Shown piece after piece: positions 8,765 to 16,061 of a stretch of DNA of 64,000 nucleotides. A model generated the notes under the pieces. The model was not told the origin of the DNA and searched no databases. It saw only the letters and a program-made list of their open reading frames with translations. The stretch covers positions 4,116,501 to 4,180,500 of the forward strand of contig NC_022524.1 of NCBI RefSeq assembly GCF_000473245.1. Direction: 5' to 3'. Position 1 is the stretch's first letter, and each line of letters starts with the position of its first letter. The position numbers and the translations under genes were made by a program. Source of the DNA: Bacillus infantis NRRL B-14911. Its GTDB lineage: Bacteria; Bacillota; Bacilli; Bacillales; Cytobacillaceae.

Positions 8765-10044
8765 CAGCTTTCAACCTTAAATTTTTGAAGCAGCCCATTA
8801 AGGTTTGCAGCAATATCATTAAGGGCTTCCGATTCTTCTTTGACTGTCTCCATATCCGCAGTTTGGCCGTCAACATGGCTGACAACTTCCACCAGCCGTT
8901 CATTGACATGCTGGAATTGAGAGGATAACTCTTCAACACTTGCTGCCACCTCTTCACTTCCTGCTGCCATTTGTTCACTGACCGCCGATATTTCCTGGAT
9001 GCGCCCGTTCACGTTATCTACAGATCCCAATATGTTTTCAAAGGATTGTACAACAGCCTCGATGGATAGCTTGCCGCCTATTACATCCTGATTGGTCTTT
9101 TTCATCGCAGCGGATGTGGCATCCGCATCCCCCTGGAGCTGCTGGATGATGGCTGATATGTTGGAGGCAGACTGATTGGTCTGGCTGGCCAGATTCCCTA
9201 CTTCATGGGCGACAACCGCAAACCCCTTCCCATGCTCCCCGGCCCTGGCCGCTTCTATGCTTGCATTCAGTGCCAGCAGATTTGTCTGTCCGGCAATGTC
9301 CGATATTTCCTTCGTTATAACGGCAATTCTTTTTGAACCTTCAAGGAAGCTGCTAATGGCCTCTTCAAGTGAATTGAAGGACTGGTCGATACCATGCATT
9401 TTTTCAGCAGCCTCAAGCACCTGATGCTTTCCTGAAATGGCAAGGCTGGCCGTTTCTGCTGAAGCCTGATTGACCAGGCTTGAGGTTTCAGCTGTGTTGC
9501 TGACGCCTACCGACATCTCATCCATCGTGACAGCAACTTCATTGGCCGATTGCAGCTGCTGATAGACAGTCTGCTGAAATTCCATGATCTGCTTTTTGAT
9601 TCCCTGGAGGCTCTCATTCGTCTCTGCGACTCTTTGCTCTAATGAACCTGAGGACCTGGATACAGTACCTCCGGTATCCTTGACACGTGCAATCAGCTCC
9701 TGAAGGCCGGCTCTCATATGCTCAAGCGGTGCACTGATGCTTTTCAGCGGTCCCAGCTGCTTAATGTCAGCCGGCTTTGACAGATCTCCCTTGCTCACCC
9801 GCTCCACAAAACGCTGGATTTCATTGAACGGCTTTGCATACGAAGCAAAATTAATAAATCCTGAGAGGATAAATGCTATGATGATCAATCCCAGCAAAGC
9901 AGCTGATTCTGCCGAGAACACCTGCTTTTTGAAAATCAATGAATAGATGGCTATGATGATCATGCCTGAGACAGCAGCCTGCATTGCGACATTCAGCATA
10001 TAAACCATTATTTTTTTAATGACATCATTCTTTTTATTCCCCAT
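8764..10044 (-). CDS. Methyl-accepting chemotaxis protein lacking a periplasmic sensor domain
   Basis: 426 aa. Two closely spaced membrane segments (about 17-38 and 43-64) leave almost no extracellular loop. A HAMP-like linker follows ([19 protein letters not shown]). Then comes a full signalling domain with the conserved hairpin tip [20 protein letters not shown] and [15 protein letters not shown]. It should relay a signal to CheA/CheW. Without an outside domain, the stimulus is probably sensed in or near the membrane or cytoplasm. The start follows GGGGAGTATA. It is a single gene ending in a strong terminator shared with the convergent gene. Confidence 0.92.
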   Translation of the reverse strand: MGNKKNDVIKKIMVYMLNVAMQAAVSGMIIIAIYSLIFKKQVFSAESAALLGLIIIAFILSGFINFASYAKPFNEIQRFVERVSKGDLSKPADIKQLGPLKSISAPLEHMRAGLQELIARVKDTGGTVSRSSGSLEQRVAETNESLQGIKKQIMEFQQTVYQQLQSANEVAVTMDEMSVGVSNTAETSSLVNQASAETASLAISGKHQVLEAAEKMHGIDQSFNSLEEAISSFLEGSKRIAVITKEISDIAGQTNLLALNASIEAARAGEHGKGFAVVAHEVGNLASQTNQSASNISAIIQQLQGDADATSAAMKKTNQDVIGGKLSIEAVVQSFENILGSVDNVNGRIQEISAVSEQMAAGSEEVAASVEELSSQFQHVNERLVEVVSHVDGQTADMETVKEESEALNDIAANLNGLLQKFKVES

Positions 10045-10330
10045 TATACTCCCCTATTCCCATTTTCATATAGTTCCTTTAATGGATATATCGGTATAAC
10101 AGCAGGGAAATTTAGCTTCATACAAAAAAAGGCAGCAGACGATATCAATTTTTTACAAGGCTGCAACTGACAAGCATTTTGTTAAGAATTCTTTCTCCTG
10201 TTAACGTAATGCATTATTCCAGGAGCTGATTATTGAAAAATTTTCCCAACTTTATGCAATTGTAACTTTTTACCTATTATTGTATGATGATACCAAAGAC
10301 CCACCAACCCCTCTTCAACCGCACCCTGCT

Positions 10331-10352
10331 ATTAATCAAACGTTTGATTAAT
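10331..10352. promoter_or_regulatory. Perfect 22-bp palindrome ahead of the nprR-like promoter
   Basis: The palindrome is centred on TAATCAAACGTTTGATTA with one further A-T pair at each side (AT...AT). It ends ten bases before the -35 box of the nprR-like gene. Neither strand has a T-run after it, so a dimeric-regulator operator is more likely than a terminator. It could serve NprR itself, or a TetR or MarR type protein. Confidence 0.6.
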
Positions 10353-10361
10353 AGAATATTC

Positions 10362-10390
10362 TTACACTTATTCCCCTTTGCTGGTATACT
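10362..10390 (+). promoter_or_regulatory. Sigma-A promoter of the nprR-like gene
   Basis: TTACAC (10362-10367), a 17-nt spacer and TATACT (10385-10390). The ribosome site AGGAGG follows at 10408-10413. Confidence 0.75.
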
Positions 10391-10420
10391 ATTCCTACGG
10401 GAAAAGTAGGAGGTAAAAGC

Positions 10421-11659
10421 ATGAGAACCGGAGCGCTAATCAAGTATTACCGGACAAAAAAAGGGATGACACAGAGGGAATTGGCCCAAGGTGTCTGCTC
10501 CATCTCCCACCTTAGCAAAATAGAAAACAACTCCAAAGAAGCCCATGATGGCACGATCGACTTATTGCTGAACAAGCTTGGCATCACTTTACAGCAGGCA
10601 GAAGATAAGCAGGAACAGTTCGGGAGTATGATTGAGGATTTTATCACCAAGCTGATCTACTATCAAAAGGAACAGGCAGAAGCAGCATTCCAAACCCTGT
10701 CTAAAGCAGAAGAGCTGATCACCTTTACTCCTTACATAAACTACTATTCTCTCTGGAAATACCGCTATCTTATCTTCGTCGGAGATATAAATGGAGCAGC
10801 GGCTCAGAGAGAGCATCTAGGCAAGATAAAAAAGAATTTTTCCCAACATGAAACCTATTTATACAGCTACTTTAATGCGTTATCTTTAATACAGACAGGT
10901 CAGCTGGAAAAAGCAGACAATATCCTCAGCACCCTGATCGAGGATAAAGTGAAGGAAAGCGCCATCGGAGCCGGGGATTTGTTTTACCATTACGGACTTG
11001 TCAAAAGCATGAAGGAAGAGTCAGGGGCAGCCGTCCACTATGGAAAGAAAGCACTGGGACATTTTTCAGACCAGTTCAATTTCAAGCGGATTCTGCACAC
11101 CCTGATGCTGCTGGGCATCAATTATACCCACGCAGGCATTTATCATGAGGCAGCCGAGTGCTTCAGGCATCTGCTCAGGAACATTGAGGCGCTGAAGATC
11201 GAGACAGCCCTGCTGCCGCAGATTTACCATAATATGGGCTATCTGTACAGAAGGACCAATGAACTGAAGAAGGCATCATTGTATTACAAAAAAAGCCTGG
11301 CCCTTCATCCGGTCGAGTCGTCCAACTATTTGATCAGTCTGTATTCATATGCCGAGACTCTTCACAAGCTCGGCGACAATGACAGCAGAAAGCATTTTGA
11401 AAAACTGAAACTGCTTGCACAGAAAGCCAGCTCCAGAAAGTATGAGCTGATGTCCCATTATCACCTCACCAGTTTTGCAGATGAAAGCAAGGCTGTAGAG
11501 TTTTTGCAGGAAAGGCTCCTGCCTTTTCTTGAAAAGACCGATGAGCACGAGAATGAGCTGGAGGAATTCTATCAGGTGCTTGCAAGGCATCTGATTCATC
11601 ATGGCGAGTACGAAAAGGCAATCCAATATATCTCAAAGTACAGGGAGGAATTACAGTAA
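10421..11659 (+). CDS. nprR: NprR-like RNPP-family quorum-sensing regulator
   Basis: 412 aa. An XRE-type helix-turn-helix is at residues 5-60 (GALIKYYRTKKGMTQRELAQ, then ISHLSKIENNSK). The rest is a superhelix of TPR-like repeats, clearest at 195-330 (YHYGLVKSMKEESGAAVHYG, YHNMGYLYRRTNELKKASLY). Length and layout match the RNPP group (Rap, NprR, PlcR, PrgX), which bind a short re-imported peptide in the TPR groove. A tiny exported-peptide gene starts one base after the stop codon, and a bacillolysin gene lies just downstream in convergent orientation, as expected for NprR and its protease target. In other bacilli NprR also has Spo0F-binding activity; that cannot be judged here. A strong promoter and a 22-bp palindrome lie upstream. 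Confidence 0.85.
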   Translation: MRTGALIKYYRTKKGMTQRELAQGVCSISHLSKIENNSKEAHDGTIDLLLNKLGITLQQAEDKQEQFGSMIEDFITKLIYYQKEQAEAAFQTLSKAEELITFTPYINYYSLWKYRYLIFVGDINGAAAQREHLGKIKKNFSQHETYLYSYFNALSLIQTGQLEKADNILSTLIEDKVKESAIGAGDLFYHYGLVKSMKEESGAAVHYGKKALGHFSDQFNFKRILHTLMLLGINYTHAGIYHEAAECFRHLLRNIEALKIETALLPQIYHNMGYLYRRTNELKKASLYYKKSLALHPVESSNYLISLYSYAETLHKLGDNDSRKHFEKLKLLAQKASSRKYELMSHYHLTSFADESKAVEFLQERLLPFLEKTDEHENELEEFYQVLARHLIHHGEYEKAIQYISKYREELQ

Positions 11660-11660
11660 A

Positions 11661-11813
11661 ATGAAGAAAAAATATCTGTTTCTGCTGATTGCCGCTTTGG
11701 GTTTGCTGGTTCATTACGGTGATGCAGCTCCCCCGGACGCTAAAAGCTCCTTTGCTGCATCTGAAAATCCTGATGATCGTCCCATTCAGCCTCCTTTGAA
11801 GGAAGACAGCTGA
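11661..11813 (+). CDS. nprX: NprX-like pre-signalling peptide, 50 aa
   Basis: The ATG is one base after the nprR-like stop; its ribosome site GGGAGG lies inside the end of that gene, so the two are translationally coupled. The product has a Lys-rich start and hydrophobic core (MKKKYLFLLIAALGLLVHYG), then a polar stretch with Ala/Pro, SSFAASENPDDRPI and a Pro/Lys/Asp tail. This is the plan of RNPP pro-peptides: Sec export, extracellular trimming, uptake by an oligopeptide permease, binding to the partner regulator. The mature form cannot be fixed; a segment within residues 29-43 is the best guess. The assignment rests on position and plan, not on close sequence identity with B. cereus NprX. 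Confidence 0.78.
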   Translation: MKKKYLFLLIAALGLLVHYGDAAPPDAKSSFAASENPDDRPIQPPLKEDS

Positions 11814-11860
11814 TACCCCCTCTACTATCTTCCCCAGGCATATCCCTCAAGTCACAGGAA

Positions 11861-11895
11861 AAGAGCTGCTTCTCACTGGAAGCAGCTCTTCTTCT
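11861..11895. terminator. Terminator between nprX-like gene and protease gene
   Basis: AAGAGCTGCTT pairs perfectly with AAGCAGCTCTT around CTCACTGG, followed by CTTCTTGTT on the plus strand and by AAGAG-rich, then TTTTCC on the minus strand. It probably serves both convergent transcripts. Confidence 0.85.
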
Positions 11896-11924
11896 TGTTA
11901 AGAAAACTAACCGGTATTCGGCTT

Positions 11925-13574
11925 TTAATAGACCCCTACATTGTCCCAGGCAGTTCTGACTGCATTATAAGCAGAGCTTCCGCTTCCATATAAATCTGCG
12001 GCAGACTGCAGGAGCGCTGCGCGTGCATAGCTGAAATTGCTCGTCGGTGTCAGATAGACAGTCAGGGCACGGTAGTAGATTTTTTCGGCCTGGGCCTTGC
12101 CGATGCTGCTGATTGTATAGTAGGCAGCTTTATTCGGGATTCCGCTGTTGATATGGACGCCTCCATTATCGGAGCTTGTGTTCACATACTGGTTCATATG
12201 CTCAGGCTGCCCGTACAATGTCGGGTTGGACATGCTGCGGAGGGCATCGCCGGAACGGCCAGGGGTGTACACATCCTCACCCATCAGGAAGTCGCCTGGA
12301 TCAAGGAAATATCCAAACACATCGGAGAAGGACTCGTTCAGAGCACCAGACTGATACTGGTACTGCAGATTGGCCGTCCTTTCAGTGACCGCGTGGGTGA
12401 TTTCATGGGCCACTACATCAAGGGCTCCGGAGAGAGATGTAAATTGGGAGCCATCACCGTCTCCATAAACCATCTGCGAACCGTTCCAGAACGCATTATT
12501 ATAGCGTGATCCGTAATGGACCGTTGATCGGATGGTTGCCCCATTATTGTCGAAACTGTTGCGGTTATGCGTGTTTTTAAAATAGTCATAGACCTTTCCG
12601 GCGTAATAATGTGCATCCACATCCGCCCTTTGATTGGTCGCAGTCCATGCATTATTGCTGTCGGCGGAACGCGAGCCTGGCAGGGAGGATCCGTTATTGG
12701 CAGTGAAGGTCTCAATGACTCCATTCATTGGCTTTGTAACATCATATAAGTAATAAGTTCCGCCTGAAGAATAAGTATTCAATGTTTTGGAGCCGCCGGT
12801 CACGCCTGTGCCTGTCCCGGTTGCAGCCGCATCTGCCACAGCATTATAAGCTTCGACAATATGGCCGTTCTTCGCGTCGACAAAGATCTGCCAGTTCGCC
12901 CCATACGGCTCAATGAACTGCAGCTGGACCTTGTAAGCGAGCGTATACTCCCCGTCCTTTTCATGGATCACAAGGTCATTTTTCACATGCGTATTTTTCA
13001 CTTCACTCTTTTTGCCGGCTTTCTCGAGGTCAGCAGGCACAGCCTGGTCGCTGCCTTTTGTATCCTCTTCTGTCAGATTGATATTTTTCCAGGCAAGATC
13101 AACCGCTTCTTTTTTACTGATGGCTGCTTTTGTATCAGTTATTTTTTCTGATGCATCAGCATATAATTGTCCTGTCGCAGCCGTTACATCACTATTTTTA
13201 TCTGTATGGACCTTAAAAATAGCCCCTTCCACCGGGACCCCATTAATAGACTGGGAGAATTTATAATGCTTCATTCCAAGGTCATCTATTTCAGCATTCA
13301 ACAGTATGAGCTCCTTGAAAGGATCTACTTTGAATAAGTCTTTATTATCTTTGAGGAATTTTTTTATATCATCATCATTTTTGGCTTTGTTTTTTGATAG
13401 CTTGCCAGCCAAAAATTTTGGGGCATGCTTCTCTTTTTGTTCGAGCTTTTGCTGCAGCTCCATTTGATTGAGCAATTTTTCTGAAGGAGATAAACCGTAG
13501 GCAGTGGCTGCCGGAAATGCGGCACTGAGAGCTAAGGAAGTTCCGAGTACGAGCGTTGCTAACTTTTTTGTCAT
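11925..13574 (-). CDS. nprE: Secreted neutral metalloprotease (bacillolysin, M4 family)
   Basis: 549 aa pre-pro-enzyme. A signal peptide of about 25 residues (LATLVLGTSLALSAAFPAATA) is followed by an FTP/PepSY propeptide and the mature protease from about residue 250. The zinc site is HEITH near 388-392; the third ligand and structural acids are in GALNESFSDVFG near 408. Calcium-binding and C-terminal regions (NKAAYYTISSIGKAQAEKIY, ending NVGVY) are complete. It digests extracellular protein for nutrition. It ends convergently with the nprR/nprX-like pair, which probably activates it at high cell density. Its promoter carries an inverted repeat over the -10 box. The ribosome site is AAAGGGGAT. 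Confidence 0.95.
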   Translation of the reverse strand: MTKKLATLVLGTSLALSAAFPAATAYGLSPSEKLLNQMELQQKLEQKEKHAPKFLAGKLSKNKAKNDDDIKKFLKDNKDLFKVDPFKELILLNAEIDDLGMKHYKFSQSINGVPVEGAIFKVHTDKNSDVTAATGQLYADASEKITDTKAAISKKEAVDLAWKNINLTEEDTKGSDQAVPADLEKAGKKSEVKNTHVKNDLVIHEKDGEYTLAYKVQLQFIEPYGANWQIFVDAKNGHIVEAYNAVADAAATGTGTGVTGGSKTLNTYSSGGTYYLYDVTKPMNGVIETFTANNGSSLPGSRSADSNNAWTATNQRADVDAHYYAGKVYDYFKNTHNRNSFDNNGATIRSTVHYGSRYNNAFWNGSQMVYGDGDGSQFTSLSGALDVVAHEITHAVTERTANLQYQYQSGALNESFSDVFGYFLDPGDFLMGEDVYTPGRSGDALRSMSNPTLYGQPEHMNQYVNTSSDNGGVHINSGIPNKAAYYTISSIGKAQAEKIYYRALTVYLTPTSNFSYARAALLQSAADLYGSGSSAYNAVRTAWDNVGVY

Positions 13575-13618
13575 TTTAATATCCCCTTTGGCTATTTTTA
13601 GGACTAGCTAATCCATAT

Positions 13619-13665
13619 CTACACGTGTTAAGGATAAGTGTAGCCAGCGAGCAGGCTAATCACAA
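13619..13665 (-). promoter_or_regulatory. Protease promoter with inverted repeat over the -10 box
   Basis: On the minus strand TTGTGA (13665-13660), a 17-nt spacer and TACACT (13642-13637) form a sigma-A promoter. CTACAC (13619-13624) and GTGTAG (13638-13643) are a 6-bp inverted repeat with a 13-bp spacer, covering the -10 box and the start point. It is a candidate site for NprR or a transition-state repressor. The rest of the gap up to 14037 holds only a short CCTATG/CATAGG hairpin and the region ahead of the next gene. Confidence 0.5.
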
Positions 13666-14037
13666 TAAATCTATATACCCAGCAGGCCCAAAAAAGATAA
13701 ATGAAGGAGTCTGATAGAGAAATGGGCAAAAACTTTCCCAATCCCTATGATGTCTAACGCCAGGAAAAGCTAGGGAAGTTTCGATGCAATTTTGCTTCAG
13801 CTTCGTAAAAAGGTGAAATCTTTACTATTACTCTTTTTATTTTTCCCAATATATTTTATCTGAATATATAGTTTCCCTTTTACAATCCTATGTAAATAAG
13901 CATAGGCTAATAGATACTTATTTTTACATATTACCCCAAAATCAGATGGCCTTTGTAACATTTCTGAAATATTTCCACTCTTCTGTAAACCTTTAGGTTA
14001 TCTTGATCGTCTAAAGAGGAAAAAAGGAGGCATTAAA

Positions 14038-14700
14038 ATGAAAAAAATCTATGCAATTATTTTTACGGCATTATTCCTTGCTTCAGCAGGAGCCTTTTAT
14101 ATGGAGGGAGCCCCTTTGGATGCGACTGCTTCTGATAAGAAAGCTGACGAAGTTCAAAGTGAGAAGCAGGAAGAAACGGCAAACGCCAGTCCCAAAGCTG
14201 AGGAAACTGTAACTGTGGAAACAGAGCCTTCCAAGGACAAGGAAGAGCCGCTGCAGGATCTATCCGAAAATGAGAACGGCGCTTCTCAAGAACCGTCGGA
14301 AGAAAGTGAAGCTGCATCTACTCAAACTCAGAATCAAGATACAATTAAAATTGAGGATGTTGTATACGTCAATATTATGGATAGTGAAAAATTTGCCCAT
14401 ATGAGCAGAACAGCTGCAAAATACGGAGCTAAGTTGTACGCATTGCCAAATTCCGATCTTTTTGTCATAGCCAAGGATGGCAAACCGATTGTTTATATGA
14501 GTACAGGAGTCAGAAATGCACCTGTGGCCTATGCCGATTTGCTGGCTGAGCTTTTCGCTGAAGGCTTTAATGAATACAAAAAACTGTCCGAAAACATCCT
14601 ATTTTCTGCTGAAACAGGAGCTGAAGTTTCAGTTGATTTTGGAGATTATATAGCCTATGGAATTGAAACAAAAGAGGGCTGGATAAAAGTTTCCTGGTAA
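14038..14700 (+). CDS. Secreted acidic protein of unknown function
   Basis: 220 aa with AAAGGAGG before the ATG. An N-terminal signal or anchor segment (KKIYAIIFTALFLASAGAFY) is followed by a Glu/Ser/Thr/Lys-rich low-complexity stretch to about residue 105 and a compact C-terminal domain (IEDVVYVNIMDSEKFAHMSR to GYIETKEGWIKVSW-like end). There is no lipobox cysteine and no recognisable catalytic motif. I do not recognise the family. The acidic linker suggests the C-terminal domain is held away from the membrane. It is a single gene, oriented away from the protease and towards the 3D-domain wall protein. Confidence 0.75.
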   Translation: MKKIYAIIFTALFLASAGAFYMEGAPLDATASDKKADEVQSEKQEETANASPKAEETVTVETEPSKDKEEPLQDLSENENGASQEPSEESEAASTQTQNQDTIKIEDVVYVNIMDSEKFAHMSRTAAKYGAKLYALPNSDLFVIAKDGKPIVYMSTGVRNAPVAYADLLAELFAEGFNEYKKLSENILFSAETGAEVSVDFGDYIAYGIETKEGWIKVSW

Positions 14701-14729
14701 TATGCGGGGTGTCAGTCCGGATAATAGCA

Positions 14730-14760
14730 AAAAAAAAGCGGCTCCCTATGTGGAAGCCGG
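14730..14760 (-). terminator. Terminator of the yocH-like gene
   Basis: On the minus strand CCGGCTTCC pairs with GGGAGCCG around ACATA and is followed by a run of T. It also lies 30 nt after the convergent 14038-14700 gene. Confidence 0.8.
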
Positions 14761-14766
14761 TTAGGA

Positions 14767-15318
14767 TCATTTATAAACTTTGACAGTGATTGTTTTGTTT
14801 CCCCACTGGAGGGCACGCTGTTTATTAGGGATAAAGACATCAATTTTATTTCCTTTAACAGCTGAGCCTTTGTCCGCTGCAATGGCCATGCCATAACCGG
14901 GAACATATACCTTAGATCCCAGCGGAATGATTCTTGGGTCGACAGAAATAGCCTTGATGTTTGGATTCTTTTTCAGGTTTAAGCCGGTATACGTAATTCC
15001 GCTGCAGCCTTTGCAGCTTGCTGTATATGCGGTAGCTTTCACTTTTATTTCTTTGTAGGCAGCAGCAGGAGCTTTTGCTGTTTTTGCACTTTTTACTGCT
15101 GTACCTGCTGTTTTAAGCGTTTGATTTATCTTTATATGATCTGAAGTCAGTTTGTTCCAGGTTTTTAATTGCTGTACTGTTACATTATGTTTCTTGGAGA
15201 TTGACCAGAGGGTGTCTCCCTTTTTTACCTGATATGTAGTTCCAGAGGCGAAAGTGGCGTTTGAAAATCCGAAAAGCAATAACAATGCTGCACTTACATT
15301 TAGTAGTAATTTCTTCAA
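14767..15318 (-). CDS. yocH: Secreted LysM / 3D-domain protein, YocH-like cell-wall protein
   Basis: The best start is TTG at 15318 (AAGGAGAG 7 nt upstream); an ATG nine codons earlier has no ribosome site. The 183-aa product has a signal peptide (LLLNVSAALLLLFGFSNATF), one LysM domain (YQVKKGDTLWSISKKHNVTV) that binds peptidoglycan, an Ala/Lys linker, and a C-terminal 3D domain with its three Asp residues (SVDPRIIPLG, AADKGSAVKG, KIDVFI). The 3D domain resembles MltA-type lytic transglycosylases, so it is probably a muralytic or muropeptide-acting protein. In B. subtilis yocH is under WalRK; no convincing WalR box was found here. Confidence 0.88.
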   Translation of the reverse strand: MKKLLLNVSAALLLLFGFSNATFASGTTYQVKKGDTLWSISKKHNVTVQQLKTWNKLTSDHIKINQTLKTAGTAVKSAKTAKAPAAAYKEIKVKATAYTASCKGCSGITYTGLNLKKNPNIKAISVDPRIIPLGSKVYVPGYGMAIAADKGSAVKGNKIDVFIPNKQRALQWGNKTITVKVYK

Positions 15319-15468
15319 AACGTACTCTCCTTTGTCTTCTATCATAGGAACATGTTAACAGTTTAAGATAACAATAATGTTTCAATAGGTTTCTATTTAT
15401 GTTACAAAACAATTCATTTAAACGTCATTTTGTAATATAACAAAAAATAACAGCTTATTTAACCAAAA

Positions 15469-15497
15469 GAAAAAGGAGTTTTTCAACTCCTTTTCTG
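15469..15497 (-). terminator. Terminator of the 79-aa membrane protein
   Basis: AAAAGGAGTT pairs with AACTCCTTTT around a short loop, with T-rich sequence following on the minus strand (TTTTTC). Confidence 0.8.
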
Positions 15498-15506
15498 TTT
15501 ATGTAA

Positions 15507-15746
15507 TTAAAATAATTGCCCCGGCTTCAGCCTGCCCTTTTGCAGTAAGTTTCTTCGTTTCTTCACTCTCCAGGCGTCTATTATGATGATAAGAATAAGA
15601 GTTCCTGAAAAGATCGCTCCCTTTCCTTCTACCAGGTTAAATACCAGGGCAACCCATCCTTCACTAATTAAAGTAAATATGGACGTAAACAGCATGATCA
15701 TCGCGTAAATAATCAGGATTATTTCTGCCAGAGTCAATGCCCTCAT
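15507..15746 (-). CDS. Small membrane protein, two TM segments
   Basis: 79 aa. The start follows GGGAGGTTGAAAAA. Two hydrophobic helices (about 7-29 and 43-57) are followed by a very basic tail (RVKKRRNLLQKGRLK), so the C-terminus is probably cytoplasmic. I do not recognise a family. It has its own terminator and no close neighbour on the same strand. Confidence 0.65.
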   Translation of the reverse strand: MRALTLAEIILIIYAMIMLFTSIFTLISEGWVALVFNLVEGKGAIFSGTLILIIIIDAWRVKKRRNLLQKGRLKPGQLF

Positions 15747-15789
15747 TTTTTCAACCTCCCAGGTATATAAAAATACACTAACTCTTACC

Positions 15790-15885
15790 CTATGACCAGT
15801 GGTATAAAACCTGGCCCCTTTTTCTTAGAAAACAAAAGTGCCAGTACTTTGAGTCAAAAGGAATGATGCAGATTAAAAACGTCAT
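15790..15885 (-). CDS. Possible 31-aa micro-protein
   Basis: GGAGG lies 7 nt before an ATG at 15885. The product (MTFLICIIPFDSKYWHFCFL, then RKRGQVLYHWS) is hydrophobic with a basic end. A two-codon ORF (ATG CTA TGA) overlaps its start. Longer in-frame extension to 16002 lacks a ribosome site. The 15747-16061 gap holds nothing else recognisable. The good ribosome site is the only real support. Confidence 0.3.
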   Translation of the reverse strand: MTFLICIIPFDSKYWHFCFLRKRGQVLYHWS

Positions 15886-16020
15886 AGCATAACCTCCGTC
15901 TTTTGGGTGCCGAGGAGATCCACCCGGATGCTTTTGCGGCATTGCGGGGGCGGGACTCAGCTGCTGTAGGTAAATCGGAAATTTATGATTTTTCACAAGC
16001 ATTTTTTCACCGACTAAAAT

Positions 16021-16046
16021 AGGACTGCCTATTCAGCAGGCAGCCC
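16021..16046 (-). terminator. Terminator of the SLH/DUF4855 gene
   Basis: On the minus strand GGGCTGCC pairs with GGCAGTCC (one G-U pair) around a 9-nt loop, followed by TATTTT. Confidence 0.75.
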
Positions 16047-16061
16047 TTTCAACTTTATATA

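Noticed and set aside
15319-15430. WalR boxes upstream of the yocH-like gene
   Set aside because: TGTAAC and TGTTAT half-sites are present, but the spacing and second half-sites do not match TGTWAH-N5-TGTWAH.
15886-16002. N-terminal extension of the 31-aa ORF to 70 aa
   Set aside because: No ribosome site before 16002 and Pro-rich shadow-like sequence; the internal ATG is better supported.
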